A DNA stretch of 64,000 nt from Annona cherimola. Taxonomy: Eukaryota > Streptophyta > Magnoliopsida > Magnoliales > Annonaceae. The stretch's first letter is position 1, and each line of letters opens with the position of its first letter. Below are positions 33,284-52,743 of this stretch, in pieces. Where the stretch lies: the NCBI GenBank assembly GCA_030490835.1, contig CM059974.1:627501-691500 (forward strand), read 5' to 3'. Under the pieces are notes generated by a model. It was not told the DNA's origin and made no database searches. It worked only from the letters and a program-made list of their open reading frames with translations. Position numbers and translations under genes: made by a program.

Positions 33284-35520
33284 GGCGGTGTCTGAATAAA
33301 GCATTGCAAAAGAGGCACATGTTTGATCATTCAAAAAGGTGGGATTTGTACATCATGGGAAGGAAAGCAAAAAAAAAAAAAAAAAAAGCATGACACCGAA
33401 GGCTAGCAAGGCCAGAGACTTAGACCATGTTCTTAAGCCAATTTTAAAAGCAATTCTTTTCCTCACTTTTTTTTTTTTTTTTTTTGATAATTTAGATTCT
33501 AAAACTCTACCAGTATGAAAGTAATAGTTTGTATTATGTTGTTTTGCTGACAATTTGCAATTAATTACTTCTGCTTTGGTTGCATTTTCTTGCCAGAATT
33601 TTAAAAGTTATTTGTCAAGCAAACTGAGCATCAAACATATTGGTGAAACTGCAGAATACGTATGAACTGAGAAGCTTTCACTTCATTGATTACTTTCAAG
33701 CCATCAAACTTCTATGCATCAACTGTATATCAAGCATTGCCACGAAATTGTACTTTTGTCCTGGTAGTTCATGGATGGCTATAGTCCTGTTAGTGGCCAT
33801 TATAATTAATTTTTTTCTAAGTGGTAATTGCAAGATTTTACTATTCAAGAACTAAGTGCATTTTTTGTAAGTTGTAAACATTTTAGTAACAAAAAGTTAA
33901 GTTTGCTGTTATGCTCTTTTGAGGCACTGTAGGTAATTCTTTTTTCTTAAGCCAACAAGCAACATAAAATGAAAATTGACCTGTATGCAAACAGTTGATG
34001 TTAAAGGTGGGACTGCATAGGCATCCTACCAGATTTAGCTGCCAGCAAATCAAGTCAAACACAAATTCATTAAATTGAATGTGGTTAGTATAGTCTTCTC
34101 ATTTTTTCCCCTCAAGATTCTATTCCATGTCAATCCACATACCATGATGATTTGGATCTGATAGCCCATGCAAGCTTAGTCCACCACTCATTTTTATTGC
34201 GAGATCACCAAGATGTTAGAGGATCCATTGAACCATGTGAAATGTATGGCAAAAAGAGCTTAGCCTCGTGTAAACTTTTATTACAACACCACTGAACAGA
34301 AAGAAAACCTCATCAATTAGGAAGACTGTCATGGATAAGAATTTTACTAAATTGGCTAAAGTTGAATTTGGAATGTCTGTGGACATGCCTAGAAATAGAA
34401 AGTAATCAAAGAAGCTGATTCAGAAATCAACTCAAAGTGGACCCACTTCTCACAATGAAAGAAAAAAGTGGAAGAGTATCTCAACTCGTTGGGAGGAGAG
34501 AGTGAACAAATGTCTAACCTGACATTCCAAACCTAATTTCCACCGTATGATGAACAATGTAATGCTACCTGAGTTTCGTGGACCCAACCATCAGCAGAGG
34601 CGCTAGTGAAATGGCCTCCTTGCAAGAAGAATCTCTGCCACTCCAAACGTTGTTTGCAAAAGCATGAGAATAGGGATTGTTGCATTTGCCAGAAATTGGA
34701 TTCAAGGCGATTTCAGTTTCCTAGAACTCTGTTTGCATAGACAGAACAACACCTAAACTCTCATACAAGTATAAAACAAACCCCGTGTTAACAGCATGTA
34801 CGTTGGTCATCGTATGAGATCTTGTCTATCTCATAGAACATTTTTCATTATTCCCTGACTTCTGAAAGGCCTTTCTGTAGTTGAATGGAATATTTTTACA
34901 TGACTGGTAGCACAGCATCAAGCTCCATCTCATTGGGATTGTCGAGCAAAGTAAAACAAAGAAGCAATGAAGCTAACACTAGTAATTTGATATTGGAAAA
35001 CAATCATCACAACTAAGCCCCCAAACAGAAGGGGGGAAAAAGGAGAGAGACTAAAAAGCAAAACCCACAAAGCTTTATCCTTACCAGACGGAACAGCTTG
35101 AATCAGAGGTCAATGCATGCAGCGAAATTCTCACAGCATGACACGGAATTGAAGCATTTTCAAATGTCAGAGCACTGCAAAATATGGCAAACAAAAAAAT
35201 CATCGATCTTTTGTATGCAGAATTTAACAAAAAGAAATCAATACATAATGCAACAAAAGCCAAAAAAACAAGTGGGGTACTATTATGCAACAGCGATTAA
35301 AAGAAACGTAACGGAAAGCCGCATGGCGGGCTGAGATTGCAAGAGGAAATCAAAATTTCACCTTGCTTTTGGTCCAATGCCGTCGAAATTTCGCCCAAAG
35401 CTCCTCACCAATGCGAACAGTTATCTTGAATCTCGCCATGGATGGCAGAACCGTCGGGGAGACCCAATTTTCGACGGGTTCTGGAAGTATGCTTACGGGA
35501 GCATACAACGCTGAATGCCC
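33284..35520 (-). promoter_or_regulatory. 5' leader of FRS copy 3 with inferred non-coding exons
   Basis: Minus-strand splice signals suggest this leader: a first exon ending at 35362 (GCAAG/GTGAAA), a second exon 35174-35085 (TTTTGCAG before it, GTCTG/GTAAGG after it) and a final acceptor next to 33291. The intron 35084-33292 would be about 1.8 kb and contains A/T tracts (33370-33387, 33471-33485) but no other gene. The exons are inferred from motifs only. Confidence 0.5.
35362..35439 (-). other. Possible upstream reading frame in the first exon of FRS copy 3
   Basis: ATGG at 35439 opens 26 codons (MARFKITVRIG... ending WTKSK) that run exactly to the donor at 35362. Joined to the inferred exon 35174-35085 it stops after four more codons, giving a 30-residue upstream peptide. 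It has no similarity I recognise. It could repress translation of the main frame, or be the start of an unrelated short transcript. Confidence 0.4.
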
Positions 35521-35529
35521 CCGGCTGCA

Positions 35530-35796
35530 TACGCCCTTTTTTTTTTAATTATTTTTATAAAACTATTAATCTAGGTTAATTTAATACGTGTATAAATTTT
35601 TATTATTTTTAAAGTATTTTAGATATTTATTTTAAATTTTTTAAAATCAGTGTCATTTTGATAATTTACACTGATTTTCAAAAATCAAAAATAAATATTT
35701 AAAATATTCCAAAAAATGGTAAAAATTGATACTGATGTTAAATACATTTAGATTAACAGTTTATAAAAAAAAATTAAAATTAAAAAAGCGTCAATT
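35530..35796. mobile_element. Foldback MITE, family B, upstream of FRS copy 3
   Basis: The left half 'aaactattaatctaggttaa' is mirrored by 'aaatacatttagattaacag', and the two halves meet near 35660 at 'aatcagtgtcatttt.gataatttacactgatt'. It lies about 90 bp upstream of the possible first-exon ATG, so it probably sits within or next to the promoter. Confidence 0.7.
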
Positions 35797-35994
35797 TTCG
35801 ACAACCATTTCGGAGTAATAGCTGAAAAATCGATATCCTTCCTTGCCTCGAATTGCAAATTTGCAATACCCCGTGGAATTTCCGCAACGATGGGTAAATC
35901 AGCAGCAGCTGCTTGGGGGCCGAATCGAAATTTTGGGGTGTTTTTAACAAATATACCCATTACGTTTGATCGTAATTCCAAATATACCCACTAT

Positions 35995-37151
35995 TAGGAG
36001 TGTTAATAGTTATGGTCAACCCATCAACCCGCTTGTCCTACCCGTTAATAAATGAGTTTGGGTTGAGATTTTTGAATAAATGGGTTATGATCCACCAACC
36101 CGTTTAACCATTTTATTAAATAAACGGATTAGGGTTGAAACTTTGCAACCCATCAACCCGTCCAACCCATTTATATAACTCGTTTAACTCATCCAACCCG
36201 TATAACCCATTTATAATATATTATATATAATTATATCTATAAATTTAGTCAATTCCCGGCTTCATGTTCTCGGCACTCTGTCCCGCCCAGCGCCCGCGTA
36301 TGATGTTAACTTCTGCAGTCACAACCAAGACTGAGATCTGAAGTTCCTTTGGATTTTCCACCGCACGCACAACCATATTTCAGAGCTGAGACCCCTTCTA
36401 CAAAAGCACCAATTGCTTTCGACTCTCCCGCTCAACGACCCATGACAACTGCGCTGTCAACAAAGTCACATACAAATAAATGAATCGCATTTAATGTTGC
36501 AGTTAGATCACCCAGAACATTCTTCAAGGGCATAGATTGTCTCCCTCGCCCACTCATTTTCTCCCTTTTTTCTTCTACTCGCTCCGATTCTCGCTCCTCG
36601 TCTGTCATCGATTTGTGGACTGCGCTGGCTCTCTTCATCGCCCTTTCTCTCTTCTCTCCTCTCTTCTCTTACTCGCCACTAGAAAGGCTAGCTCGCCTCC
36701 TCCTCTCGCATTGTGTACTTCTCCGGAGGGCTTGCCTGCAAACTGCAAAGGAACGTGTGTCATATTTGGCACTCAGCAGACGTCGGCAGTCAGCACCCGC
36801 TGCGACCTTCAATCTGTCGCTGCACGCACGAAGACTTGGCAAACGTGGGCATGCTGCGACCTTCAGATCTGCGGCGCCCCACGCACGAAGACTCGGCAGA
36901 TCAGGTATGTTAACTTCGAGTTATTTAATTTATTTAATTTTACAGACTTTATTGAAGGTTTTTAGCATTAAAATTAGTAACAAACACAACCCGTTAACAA
37001 TTCGTTAATCCATTTATTAAATGAGTTGTAAATGGGTTAGAGTTGAAGTTTTTTAAATGGGTTAATAAACAGATTAGGGTTGAGATATAATAAATGGGTT
37101 AGAATTAGGATTAGGCTCTAACCTGTTCAACCCGATCCGTTAACACCCCTA
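35995..37151. mobile_element. Non-autonomous hAT element, 1157 bp, target CCCACTAT
   Basis: The ends are TAGGAGTGTTAATAG and CCGTTAACACCCCTA. CCCACTAT precedes it (35987-35994). On the right CCCAC is followed by the next hAT element and then TAT resumes at 37680, so the duplication is complete once that insert is removed. The subterminal regions carry many 'aaatgggtt/aacccattta' repeats. The GC-rich interior (36250-36960) looks captured: it has a 54-bp imperfect tandem repeat starting at 36799 (GCTGCGACCTTCA...ACGCACGAAGACT) and a donor-like CAG/GTATG at 36903. Frames over 36537-37008 have no recognised domain. Confidence 0.85.
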
Positions 37152-37156
37152 CCCAC

Positions 37157-37671
37157 TAGGGGTGGGAATCGGGGCGAGTCGACCCGTGACCCGCCCCGCC
37201 CTATTTAATACCGGGGCGGGTCGGGTTGTTTTTTTAAAGAAAGGCGGGTCGGGTCAGATTTTGGTTTTTAAAAGGATGGCGGGGCGGACCTACCTGCTGA
37301 CCCTTTTTCTTATATTTCACATTAAAAAGAAAAACCCCATTCAATGCTAATATTCATGTTTTATTTAATTATTTATATTTTATTTTGACTGATTAGTAAT
37401 AGATTTAAGCATATAGTAGTTAAATTTAATATAAATTTGTCTTTATACTTGATAGTTTTATAAATTTTTAAAAACTTCTTACTTGACCCGCAGTTTTTAC
37501 CCGACCTGTTGACCCGATACCGACCCGAATTTTGTCCCGAGACCTAGTAGAAAAAAGTAAGAGTTAAACCGACCTTGTCCCGACCCGATATAAAAATAAG
37601 AGTCAAACAAGATTTTTGAAAAGGAGGGTCAGAGTTGGGCACACCCTGACCCGCCCCGATTCCCACCCCTA
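37157..37671. mobile_element. Non-autonomous hAT-like element, copy 3 (8-bp duplication CTACCCAC)
   Basis: It begins TAGGGGTGGGAATCGGGG and ends CCCCGATTCCCACCCCTA, a perfect 18-bp inverted pair. CTACCCAC lies directly before (37149-37156) and after (37672-37679). It shares ends with the elements at 1-575 and 20967-21653. It landed at the junction of the preceding hAT element and that element's own target duplication. Confidence 0.9.
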
Positions 37672-39351
37672 CTACCCACTATGTTTCAAAAATCTCATAT
37701 ATACCCATTACGTTTGCACATAATCCTAAATATGCCCACTTCATAACGGATGTGGGAAAATGACATTACAAAATGTGTAAAATTACTAAAATGCTCATGA
37801 TCAAGAGGTGGACCAAAAGGAGCGAATGATAGAGTCTAACGTTGTCCAGCTCCTCTCTTCCTCTGAAACATCCAACTGCATCACGTGTGTTTCTCCATTA
37901 TGACAAGTCTCCATTAAACCACATAGGCCATCATCCATCGACGACCATTAAATGCTCAACCTAATAATCCATTCATGGAAAAAATTTCCAGCAAGTAGAA
38001 AATCCCCATCAAGCGTGCCCATTGCAGGATCCAAATCGTGTACGACTATGCCAAGAGAAAAGGGCAAAAATGAATAAAATATGGCAAGCAGATTCCCACA
38101 AGTCAAGCCATCCTCACACTCTCATCAACCGTTAATGACAAGAAGCTACGAATATCAGCCACAAAAATCTCTACAACAAGGCAGCCTTTGAAAAATTTTA
38201 CACCCCATTAGCTATTCGAGCAAGAGCTTTAATCTTCCAATGGCTGCCAATCAATTGCCATCAAGCCCACTACAAATTTTGACCAAGTATAACCCATTTC
38301 CAGTAGCTCCCATTAATCTGGCAATTTTTGCAGAACACGGTGCCCACCTTTCAGCATCCACATATTCCAGCAACATCCAACCATTACAGTCGTTCTTCTT
38401 CGAACTACGGCAACAACCAAAAATTCAAGCAACACCGAGCCCAATCGTTTCTAACAGTAGCTTGCCTAGAACCATCAAACCTAGCAGCCTCCATCATTTT
38501 TAATCCAAGCAACTCCCAACTCTCCATCTGGACCACCAATGATTGCAACCCTCTTGCCATCAATTGCAACCACCCTTGCAATTCTACCCATGGTTGTCCA
38601 ACAAAAACAACCATCAAACATCATCCTGCCACTAGAATTTTCAAGCAGTCATTTTGAGCACCACTGCTGAGAAAAATAGGTCCCAAGACACATAGTTGAC
38701 TGCCAAGGTGGAAGCCCAAAAACCCAACAATCCACACCAGCCAGTTGATTAATTCATGGCATCACGAGCTTTTCATCAGCCAGCGGACCTCCAATCCATT
38801 TCATCACCTGTGACTGGCAACGAGGAAGTAGCACACCAAATGGCCAGCGGCAAATCCAAGCACCGAACCACCTGTCAAGCACAAAAAAATTGCAGTAGCA
38901 ATACGCCCAATTCTCCAGCCACGAAACAGTGCCATTTTATCCTTCCTTGAATCCAGTAAGTGCAAGCTCAGTAGCGGCTTCCTATTAGAAAGCTCAAATC
39001 GGCATTTGCAAAAAAACCAACATCTCCTTTCCTAATCAACTGAAGGAATAATAAAAGCAAATCAACAATGATGTCGATCATCACCATGCCGCCATCTGTT
39101 TGAGACTGGACATCTAGCTAGATTTGGTGGCCGATCAGATTATGACATGATGGAGTAAGGAGCGTTGATGATTGGCTAGGGCAATGCACAAAGCTTTGGC
39201 ACGGACAATCTGATGCCGGACTTAAGGAAGACTGTCGAAAACTCAGCAAATTGTTAAGCTACAGAATGATCGATTATGGAATAGCAGACGACGACGAGGG
39301 CAGTAAAGATGGATTTTCATGAGAGGAGCGATGAGCGATGATAGCCATAAC

Positions 39352-39569
39352 TTAACTGGGTTGGGATGATGGAGCACCGTAAACTAGTATTTGGGGTTCT
39401 GACGATGCATATATATTTGTACACTAAGGGTATTTTAGGTATTTTAAAATATTAAACCTGTTAACTGGGTTGGGATGATGGAGCACCGTAAACTAGTATT
39501 TGGGGTTCTGACGATGCATATATATTTATACACTAAGGGTATTTTAGGTATTTAAAAATATTAAACCTG
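39352..39569. repeat. 109-bp tandem duplication
   Basis: 'ttaactgggttgggatgatg' begins at 39352 and at 39461. The two 109-bp units end 'attaaacctg' and differ at only a few positions (for example 'tatatttgtaca' against 'tatatttataca'). It lies just inside the right arm of the 35936-39728 element. The near identity indicates a recent event. Confidence 0.9.
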
Positions 39570-39800
39570 GAATCCAACCGATGGTTCGTAAGTTAACTAA
39601 CGGACATTAACGGAATGAGCATATTTGAGATTATGTGCAAACATAATGAGTATATATGAGATTTTTGAAACGAAGTGAGTATATTTAGAATTACGATCAA
39701 ACGTAATGGGTATATTTGGAAAAAACCTAATTTTTTGAAATGAGAAGATAGTTTGTAGCTTTCAAATCCTGCATACCCTAAGCAGACCAAATACGGGCTC

Positions 39801-41400
39801 TGTGATAATTGGAATTTGGTAACATATTTTGTGGACATTTTATAACAATTTGGTGGTTAATTAATTGATATTAATATGAAATTTGGTTTAAAATGTGGTT
39901 TTGCAACTTTTGTGTATTAAATATTAATTTCAAGCAATGTAAACAATTTTTATAATCTTTTGGCTTGAAATTATTTTATCTGTTGCCATGAAATTAAATA
40001 GTTTTTAAAACCCACTAATGATTTTTTTGATGAATTAATGATTTAAATATTTTTATGCAGGGAATCCATTTATCAGCCGTCCAAAAGATCACGCTGTCCA
40101 GAAAATTCAGCAAACAGTCGTCCATCACGCTGCCAATTAAATTGCATAGCTACCATTTTTTCTCTCTCTCACAAACCATTCACGTGAGAATGCATCAAAC
40201 ATTAAATGCATGGACCCCACACATTTATGTCCCCATTCACGTGAAATGCAGCAACATTTCAGTAGCACATTTAAGCCATGGACCCCACCAAGCATCAATA
40301 ACAACCAGCATGCTCATTCGCATGAAGTGCGTTAAATTAACGGGGCCCACTTGTGTGCAGTTTTCGGCTATAAAAGGGAGTTCATTTGCAGCAGAAAAAG
40401 GAGAGCAGAGATTTAGCACGCACAGCATTCGACAGACGAAAAAAAAATTCCGAGAAAGAAAGAGAGCAAAAGCAAGGTGGAGAGCACGGGCAAAAAGGCA
40501 GACCGGCGAGTTGCGTGGAGTAGCCGACAAACCATCGGGGCTTCATACCAATAAGCTTTTCTATCTTTTCCCTTTTTAATTTTTGTTATCTTGTTTAAGA
40601 TGGGTTGTAATTTTAATTTTATTTTGAACTTAAACATGCTTGGCTAAATCCTAAATCTAGGGTTTAGGATGTAGCATGCGTACAATGCAATGTGGTGTGG
40701 ATTTTTAATTTATTTATGATGGATATTTTTGTTAATTTAATATATTGTGATTTTTATGTTTGCTTTGTACACGGGCCCGTACTTTTGCATGATTCCATAT
40801 ATTAGGCGATGAAACCGAAAGGTAAAAATCTAATATACGAAAATCAAGATATTAAACCTGAAAATCTAAGTCCATGAAAATAGGCATGATAACCTTGAGG
40901 AATTACATGAACAAACCACAAAACTTAATGGATTATAATTAATTTAATCCCATGAGAATAGGTGGTTAAGAAAATTAGGGTACACCTTGTAGGTTTCGAG
41001 AGAAGGTGCAAGGATAAATTAGGATTTGTTCTCCTTTAACAAACAATATCCAAATTAAATAATTATACCATTACCCGTTGCAAAATACGCATGTGAAATC
41101 CTAGACCCTAGGTATTTGCACTTTAGCTTTCTCTTCTCATTTTTAATTTGCACTTCTTCCCATTTTATTTATTTTCTTTCCCTTTTATTTACTGCATTTT
41201 CTCCCCACTTTTCTATTTTATTTGTTATATTATCTCCATATCTGACACGAAAGCGTTTAAAAGTAAAATTTATAGTCCCAAATTCCCTGTGGAACGATAA
41301 TTTATATACTACAATCTACGACCCGTGCACTTGCGGTAAGATTGCGAACACTCTATGGCGTAGAGCTGCTGGTTGCAGGTTATTGGCCTTCAATTAGAGT
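39801..41400 (+). mobile_element. LTR-retrotransposon-like segment (possible solo LTR)
   Basis: A TATA box, TATAAAAGG, lies at 40369-40377 after a GGGCCC-rich upstream part. It is followed by a purine-rich leader (40395-40510) and, at 41270-41350, by 'tcccaaattccctgtggaac' and 'cgacccgtgcacttgcgg', phrases of the kind found near the 3' end of plant gypsy-type LTRs. TGTGATAA at about 39804 and GCGAACA at about 41351 could be its ends, but I find no 5-bp duplication, no gag/pol and no second LTR. The 174-codon frame 40055-40579 spans the TATA box and is not a gene. Confidence 0.4.
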
Positions 41401-41851
41401 CATGATATTGTTACTTGTTCGTACTTAGCTAGCGTAAAAATTTTTATTTAATTTAATTTATAATTTATTAATTTAAATATATTCACAAAATTATTTTAAT
41501 AATTTTCAACCGCTGAAAATAGTTAGATATTCCTTTGTTTAAAAATCTAAAAAATATATATTCAAAAATGATACTACTTAGTTTATATATTAAATACATT
41601 TAGATTTAAAAAGTTCATAAAAAAGTAAAAAAATTAAGTAACTTATATCATGATAACTTGTACATTAAGGAGTATAATATTTTTTGAGAAGATTGATAAG
41701 AAAAATTAAATTATATTTTTAAAAAACTTTAAACTTTAAAAAAGAATTCTTGATTTAAAAAACGGTAGAAGGCCAATTGCCCTCTCTTAGCTCTATCCTG
41801 TGTGCACATTATTCAACTTGACAGAAAATGTTTAATGAAAATAAAAATTAA

Positions 41852-42270
41852 ATAATTTATAAGTATACTCGTATAGTTTGACGGTAATTGCAAATATATT
41901 TATAATTTCAAAATTTGCAAATAGCCTCTACATGGTTTGATCATAATTAGAAATATATTCGTGTCATTATGTTATTATGACGTGGTTACTGTATTATCCT
42001 AGCATGAGCATATTTATGAAGATATGCAAACTATATGAGTATATTTACAAAAATTAAATGTGTCTATTTCATTTCTAAAATTGCAAATATATTTGCAAGT
42101 TTGCATATCTTTAAAAATATATCCACACTGTGATTATACAATAATCGAATCATACAACATGAATTTATTTGCATTATGGTCAAATTAGATAAGATTATTT
42201 GCAATTTTAAAAACTATATGATTATATTTACAATTGCATTCAAATGATGTGAGTATATTTATAAATTATC
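41852..42270. repeat. Palindromic MITE with ~120-bp arms
   Basis: 'aatttataagtatactcgta', 'tagtttgacggtaattgcaa' and 'tggtttgatcataat' on the left are mirrored by 'attatggtcaaa', 'atatttacaattgcattcaa' and 'gtgagtatatttataaatta' on the right. An inner hairpin (gaagatatgcaaact/agtttgcatatctt) lies at 42018-42115. It is AT-rich and non-coding. Confidence 0.65.
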
Positions 42271-42639
42271 CATAAAAACTGTTTTAGTATAACAATAATA
42301 ACTTTTTAAAGAACTTTTTTCTATAAATGGTAACTTTTTAATAACTTTGAATTTAACATGTATCATCATTCTCGATATATTTTTTCAATTTTTAAATTTT
42401 TTTTTAATTTCTAATACAATTTTATTTATTCTAAATACACATTATTACATTCTCATCCAAGATACAAATTCGACATAAGAATCTTATATCATTTGAAACA
42501 AGCCAATTCAATGGGTATTCAAGAAGTGATGTTAATAGGTATTTTTTTTTTTCAAAGGTAATTTTGTTGGTATTGCTATAGCAATATATGTGAAGGTGTC
42601 CAATGGAATGACCCATTTCCATTATCCATCGGTATAAGC

Positions 42640-43094
42640 AAAAATTGTAAACTAAAACTTTTGGTTCTCTATAATTAATTTATTTTTAATTAATTTTCAC
42701 ATCTTCTTCTATAACTACTTTACTTTTTTCATCGTTTCTATAAAATTACTTATGTCGGATGATCATTCCAGGCCAGTCTGAAATCTGGAATAAAAATCCA
42801 AAATAAACATATATATATATTCAGAAAATGGTAAAACTTGGTTTATAGGTTAAATATGACTAGATTAAGATGTTTATAACAAAATTTTCCAAAAAATTAA
42901 AAAAAATATATATATATTTTGACTAATTTCAAACAAGTCTAAAATGATCGGTCCCTGATTGCTTATATAATAAACCTATCTATTTTACTTTATTTTATTT
43001 ATTCCTCATTGTTACTTCTATTTTTTTCAAATTCAAAAACTTTTACGCAAAATATTTTTATCTAAAAATTTTACTACTTTTCAAACATATGGTC
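42640..43094. repeat. Decayed family A MITE with a nested foldback element
   Basis: Left part 42640-42750 ('ctaaaacttttggttctcta', 'aattttcacatcttcttcta') and right part 42965-43094 ('aaacctatctattttacttt', 'attcctcattgttacttcta') together make one family A copy. Between them 42753-42962 is an inverted-repeat element with ends 'gatcattccaggccagtctg' and 'agtctaaaatgatcggtcc'. CTTAT at both junctions may be its target duplication. Confidence 0.55.
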
Positions 43095-43757
43095 ACATGA
43101 ATTAAATAAGCCAATAACACATGTTTTGAAAAGGAAAGAGAAGCCAACGTGGCTTCAAGTTATCACCCCCGTGCCGCGTACAAGATGCATGTCATGCAAT
43201 CGTGATTTTCAACGTGCATTAGCTAGCCTTCAGAAAAATAGCCCGAGGTTTCTAGTCAACCATGGCTTTTTGTATTTTTGTAATTTTATTATTATTATTT
43301 AAAAAATAGTGGATTATATTATTGTCAATGGTATTAAAATTTTCATTTAATATATTACATTTTTCCTAGCTAAGGTATCTTTAAAAAGATTTTGTTTGCT
43401 CTTAAATACTAATTAAAATGGTGAATTTTAAATTTAATATATAGTTTTAGAAGTTACGAATATAAAAGTTTATTAATATATAATAAACTAAAAATTTATG
43501 AAAATAAAAATTTATTAATATTCAATAAACTAAAAATAGTTAAGTATCTATATTATTACAAATATGCAATTCTGACATCATTGGTTTCAACTCAGTTTCC
43601 TTGGAGATATATGGAATTTGTATCCCTATTTTTAAAATAGTTTTTCAATTTGTCAAGACAGTTTTTTTTAATTATATATATATATTTTTATATTTTTCGG
43701 TATAAATTTTCATTATCAATTCATATTTTATATTGATTTAGCTTCTATGTAATTAGG
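43095..43757. other. AT-rich spacer, no gene seen
   Basis: Nothing beyond A/T-rich low-complexity sequence and a short GC-richer patch at 43135-43265. Confidence 0.45.
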
Positions 43758-44229
43758 TTATACAGAAGTGGACTCATGTAACTCATTCAAAATTTAAACT
43801 TTTGATCTTTAATGAAAATCCAATCAATTCATTATAATTAATATCATTTGTTTATATATAAGGTCAAGTTTCATCGTAATATATATATTTACGTGTAAAT
43901 TATAAAAAACTCTTAGATCTATTGACACATGTATTACAATGTAATAATATTTTATATAATTATTTATTTACATAGAAATGATATCTTGAACGGTTTAAAT
44001 ATCTAAAATATTACTTTAAAATTGTTATTTTAACATTTTTCATAATCTACACATGAATATATATTTTCTAACAAATGTGGCCCATAAACGCACTCGTTTT
44101 GAGATGAAAATTGATCTCTAAGATAAACAAATGATATTAAATATAATGAGTGAAATAGTGAATTAGATTTTTCATCAAACATAAAAATCTTAAATTTTGA
44201 AGAAGTTACGTGGATGCGCTTTTATATAA
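43758..44229. repeat. Family G inverted-repeat MITE
   Basis: The left arm 'ttatacagaagtggactcat', 'ttcaaaatttaaa' and 'aatatcatttgtttat' is mirrored on the right by 'ataaacaaatgatatt', 'aaattttgaagaagttacgt' and 'gcgcttttatataa'. It is about 470 bp and non-coding. Confidence 0.6.
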
Positions 44230-44256
44230 CCGACGGAGCCCTTTTTCAATCCTGCT

Positions 44257-44389
44257 TTTACATAGAAGTGAATTTATGTAATTCTTTCAAAATTTAAAAT
44301 TTTAATTTTTAATAAAAAATTAAATTTATTTATTATATTTAACATTATTTATTATCTATAAAAACAAATTTTATCACAATGAAGTATAT
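44257..44389. repeat. Truncated arm of a family G MITE next to the GTG leader
   Basis: 'ttttacatagaagtgaattt', 'tctttcaaaatttaaaattt' and 'atttaacattatttattatc' match the left arm of 43758-44229 in the same orientation. No right arm follows; the sequence changes abruptly at about 44390 to the GC-richer leader of the GTG gene. Confidence 0.6.
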
Positions 44390-44723
44390 CATCATTCCCC
44401 GCACAAATTCCAGGAATTTGTGTCATGTCTAAGCGGAGCCTGACTAGTTTCTCGACACTGCTGTAACATTATCCGGCATTCACCGTCCTTCGCAGAAATT
44501 TTTTTCCTGTCCCTTAGGCAATAGCACCGCAGCGGCAGCAACTTCTCAACTGCCGCCCATCCATCCATCCATCGGCCATCGCAATTCCCCAACAGCTAGC
44601 CTAGCCTAGGTGCATGCCACCCGCCTTCTCTTTCCTCTGCCATTTTGCTCAGTCCTGCCACTGCCGCAGCGGAGCCACAGCCAGTTACTGACTGGAGGGA
44701 GAGAGCTGTGGTGATCGGATGGT
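44390..44723 (+). promoter_or_regulatory. 5' leader of the GTG/COLD1-like gene
   Basis: GC-rich and C/T-rich sequence with a CCAT repeat (about 44557-44573) and the run AGCTAGCCTAGCCTAGG (44596-44612). The first ATG in good relation to the family is at 44724. The upstream frame opening at 44645 is in another phase and overlaps the true start; I treat it as a shadow. Confidence 0.55.

Positions 44724-52743
<8,020 letters not shown>

Larger units (their letters stand above)
35936..39728. mobile_element. Long-inverted-repeat element interrupted by two hAT insertions
   Basis: The left arm reads 'aaatatacccattacgtttg', 'atcgtaattccaaatatacc' (35936-35994) and continues after the inserts at 37680 with 'gtttcaaaaatctcatatat', 'acccattacgtttgcacata'. 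The same string is found inverted and uninterrupted at 39605-39728, giving arms of about 125 bp. Without the inserts the element is about 2.1 kb. Its interior (37770-39350) is less AT-rich and has only short frames (e.g. 38240-38503). The class is uncertain; long arms point to a Mutator-like element. Flanking 'aaattttg' and 'aattttttg' might be a decayed duplication. Confidence 0.65.

Noticed and set aside
33284..33334. Upstream extension of FRS copy 3 to 33334 or 33304
   Set aside because: 33334 is a TTG. The ATG at 33304 would lie within an intron if the acceptor at 33293-33292 is used, and homology with copy 2 starts at 33283.
36537..37008. Overlapping 142- and 131-codon frames
   Set aside because: Several phases are open at once in GC-rich filler of a hAT element, and a tandem repeat runs through them; no phase has a recognised domain.
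40055..40579. 174-codon plus-strand frame
   Set aside because: It crosses a TATA box and a purine-rich leader in an LTR-like segment and has no recognisable domain.
40660..40675. Telomere-like motif tctagggtttagg
   Set aside because: A single unit, not an array; no telomeric or interstitial telomere repeat is present.
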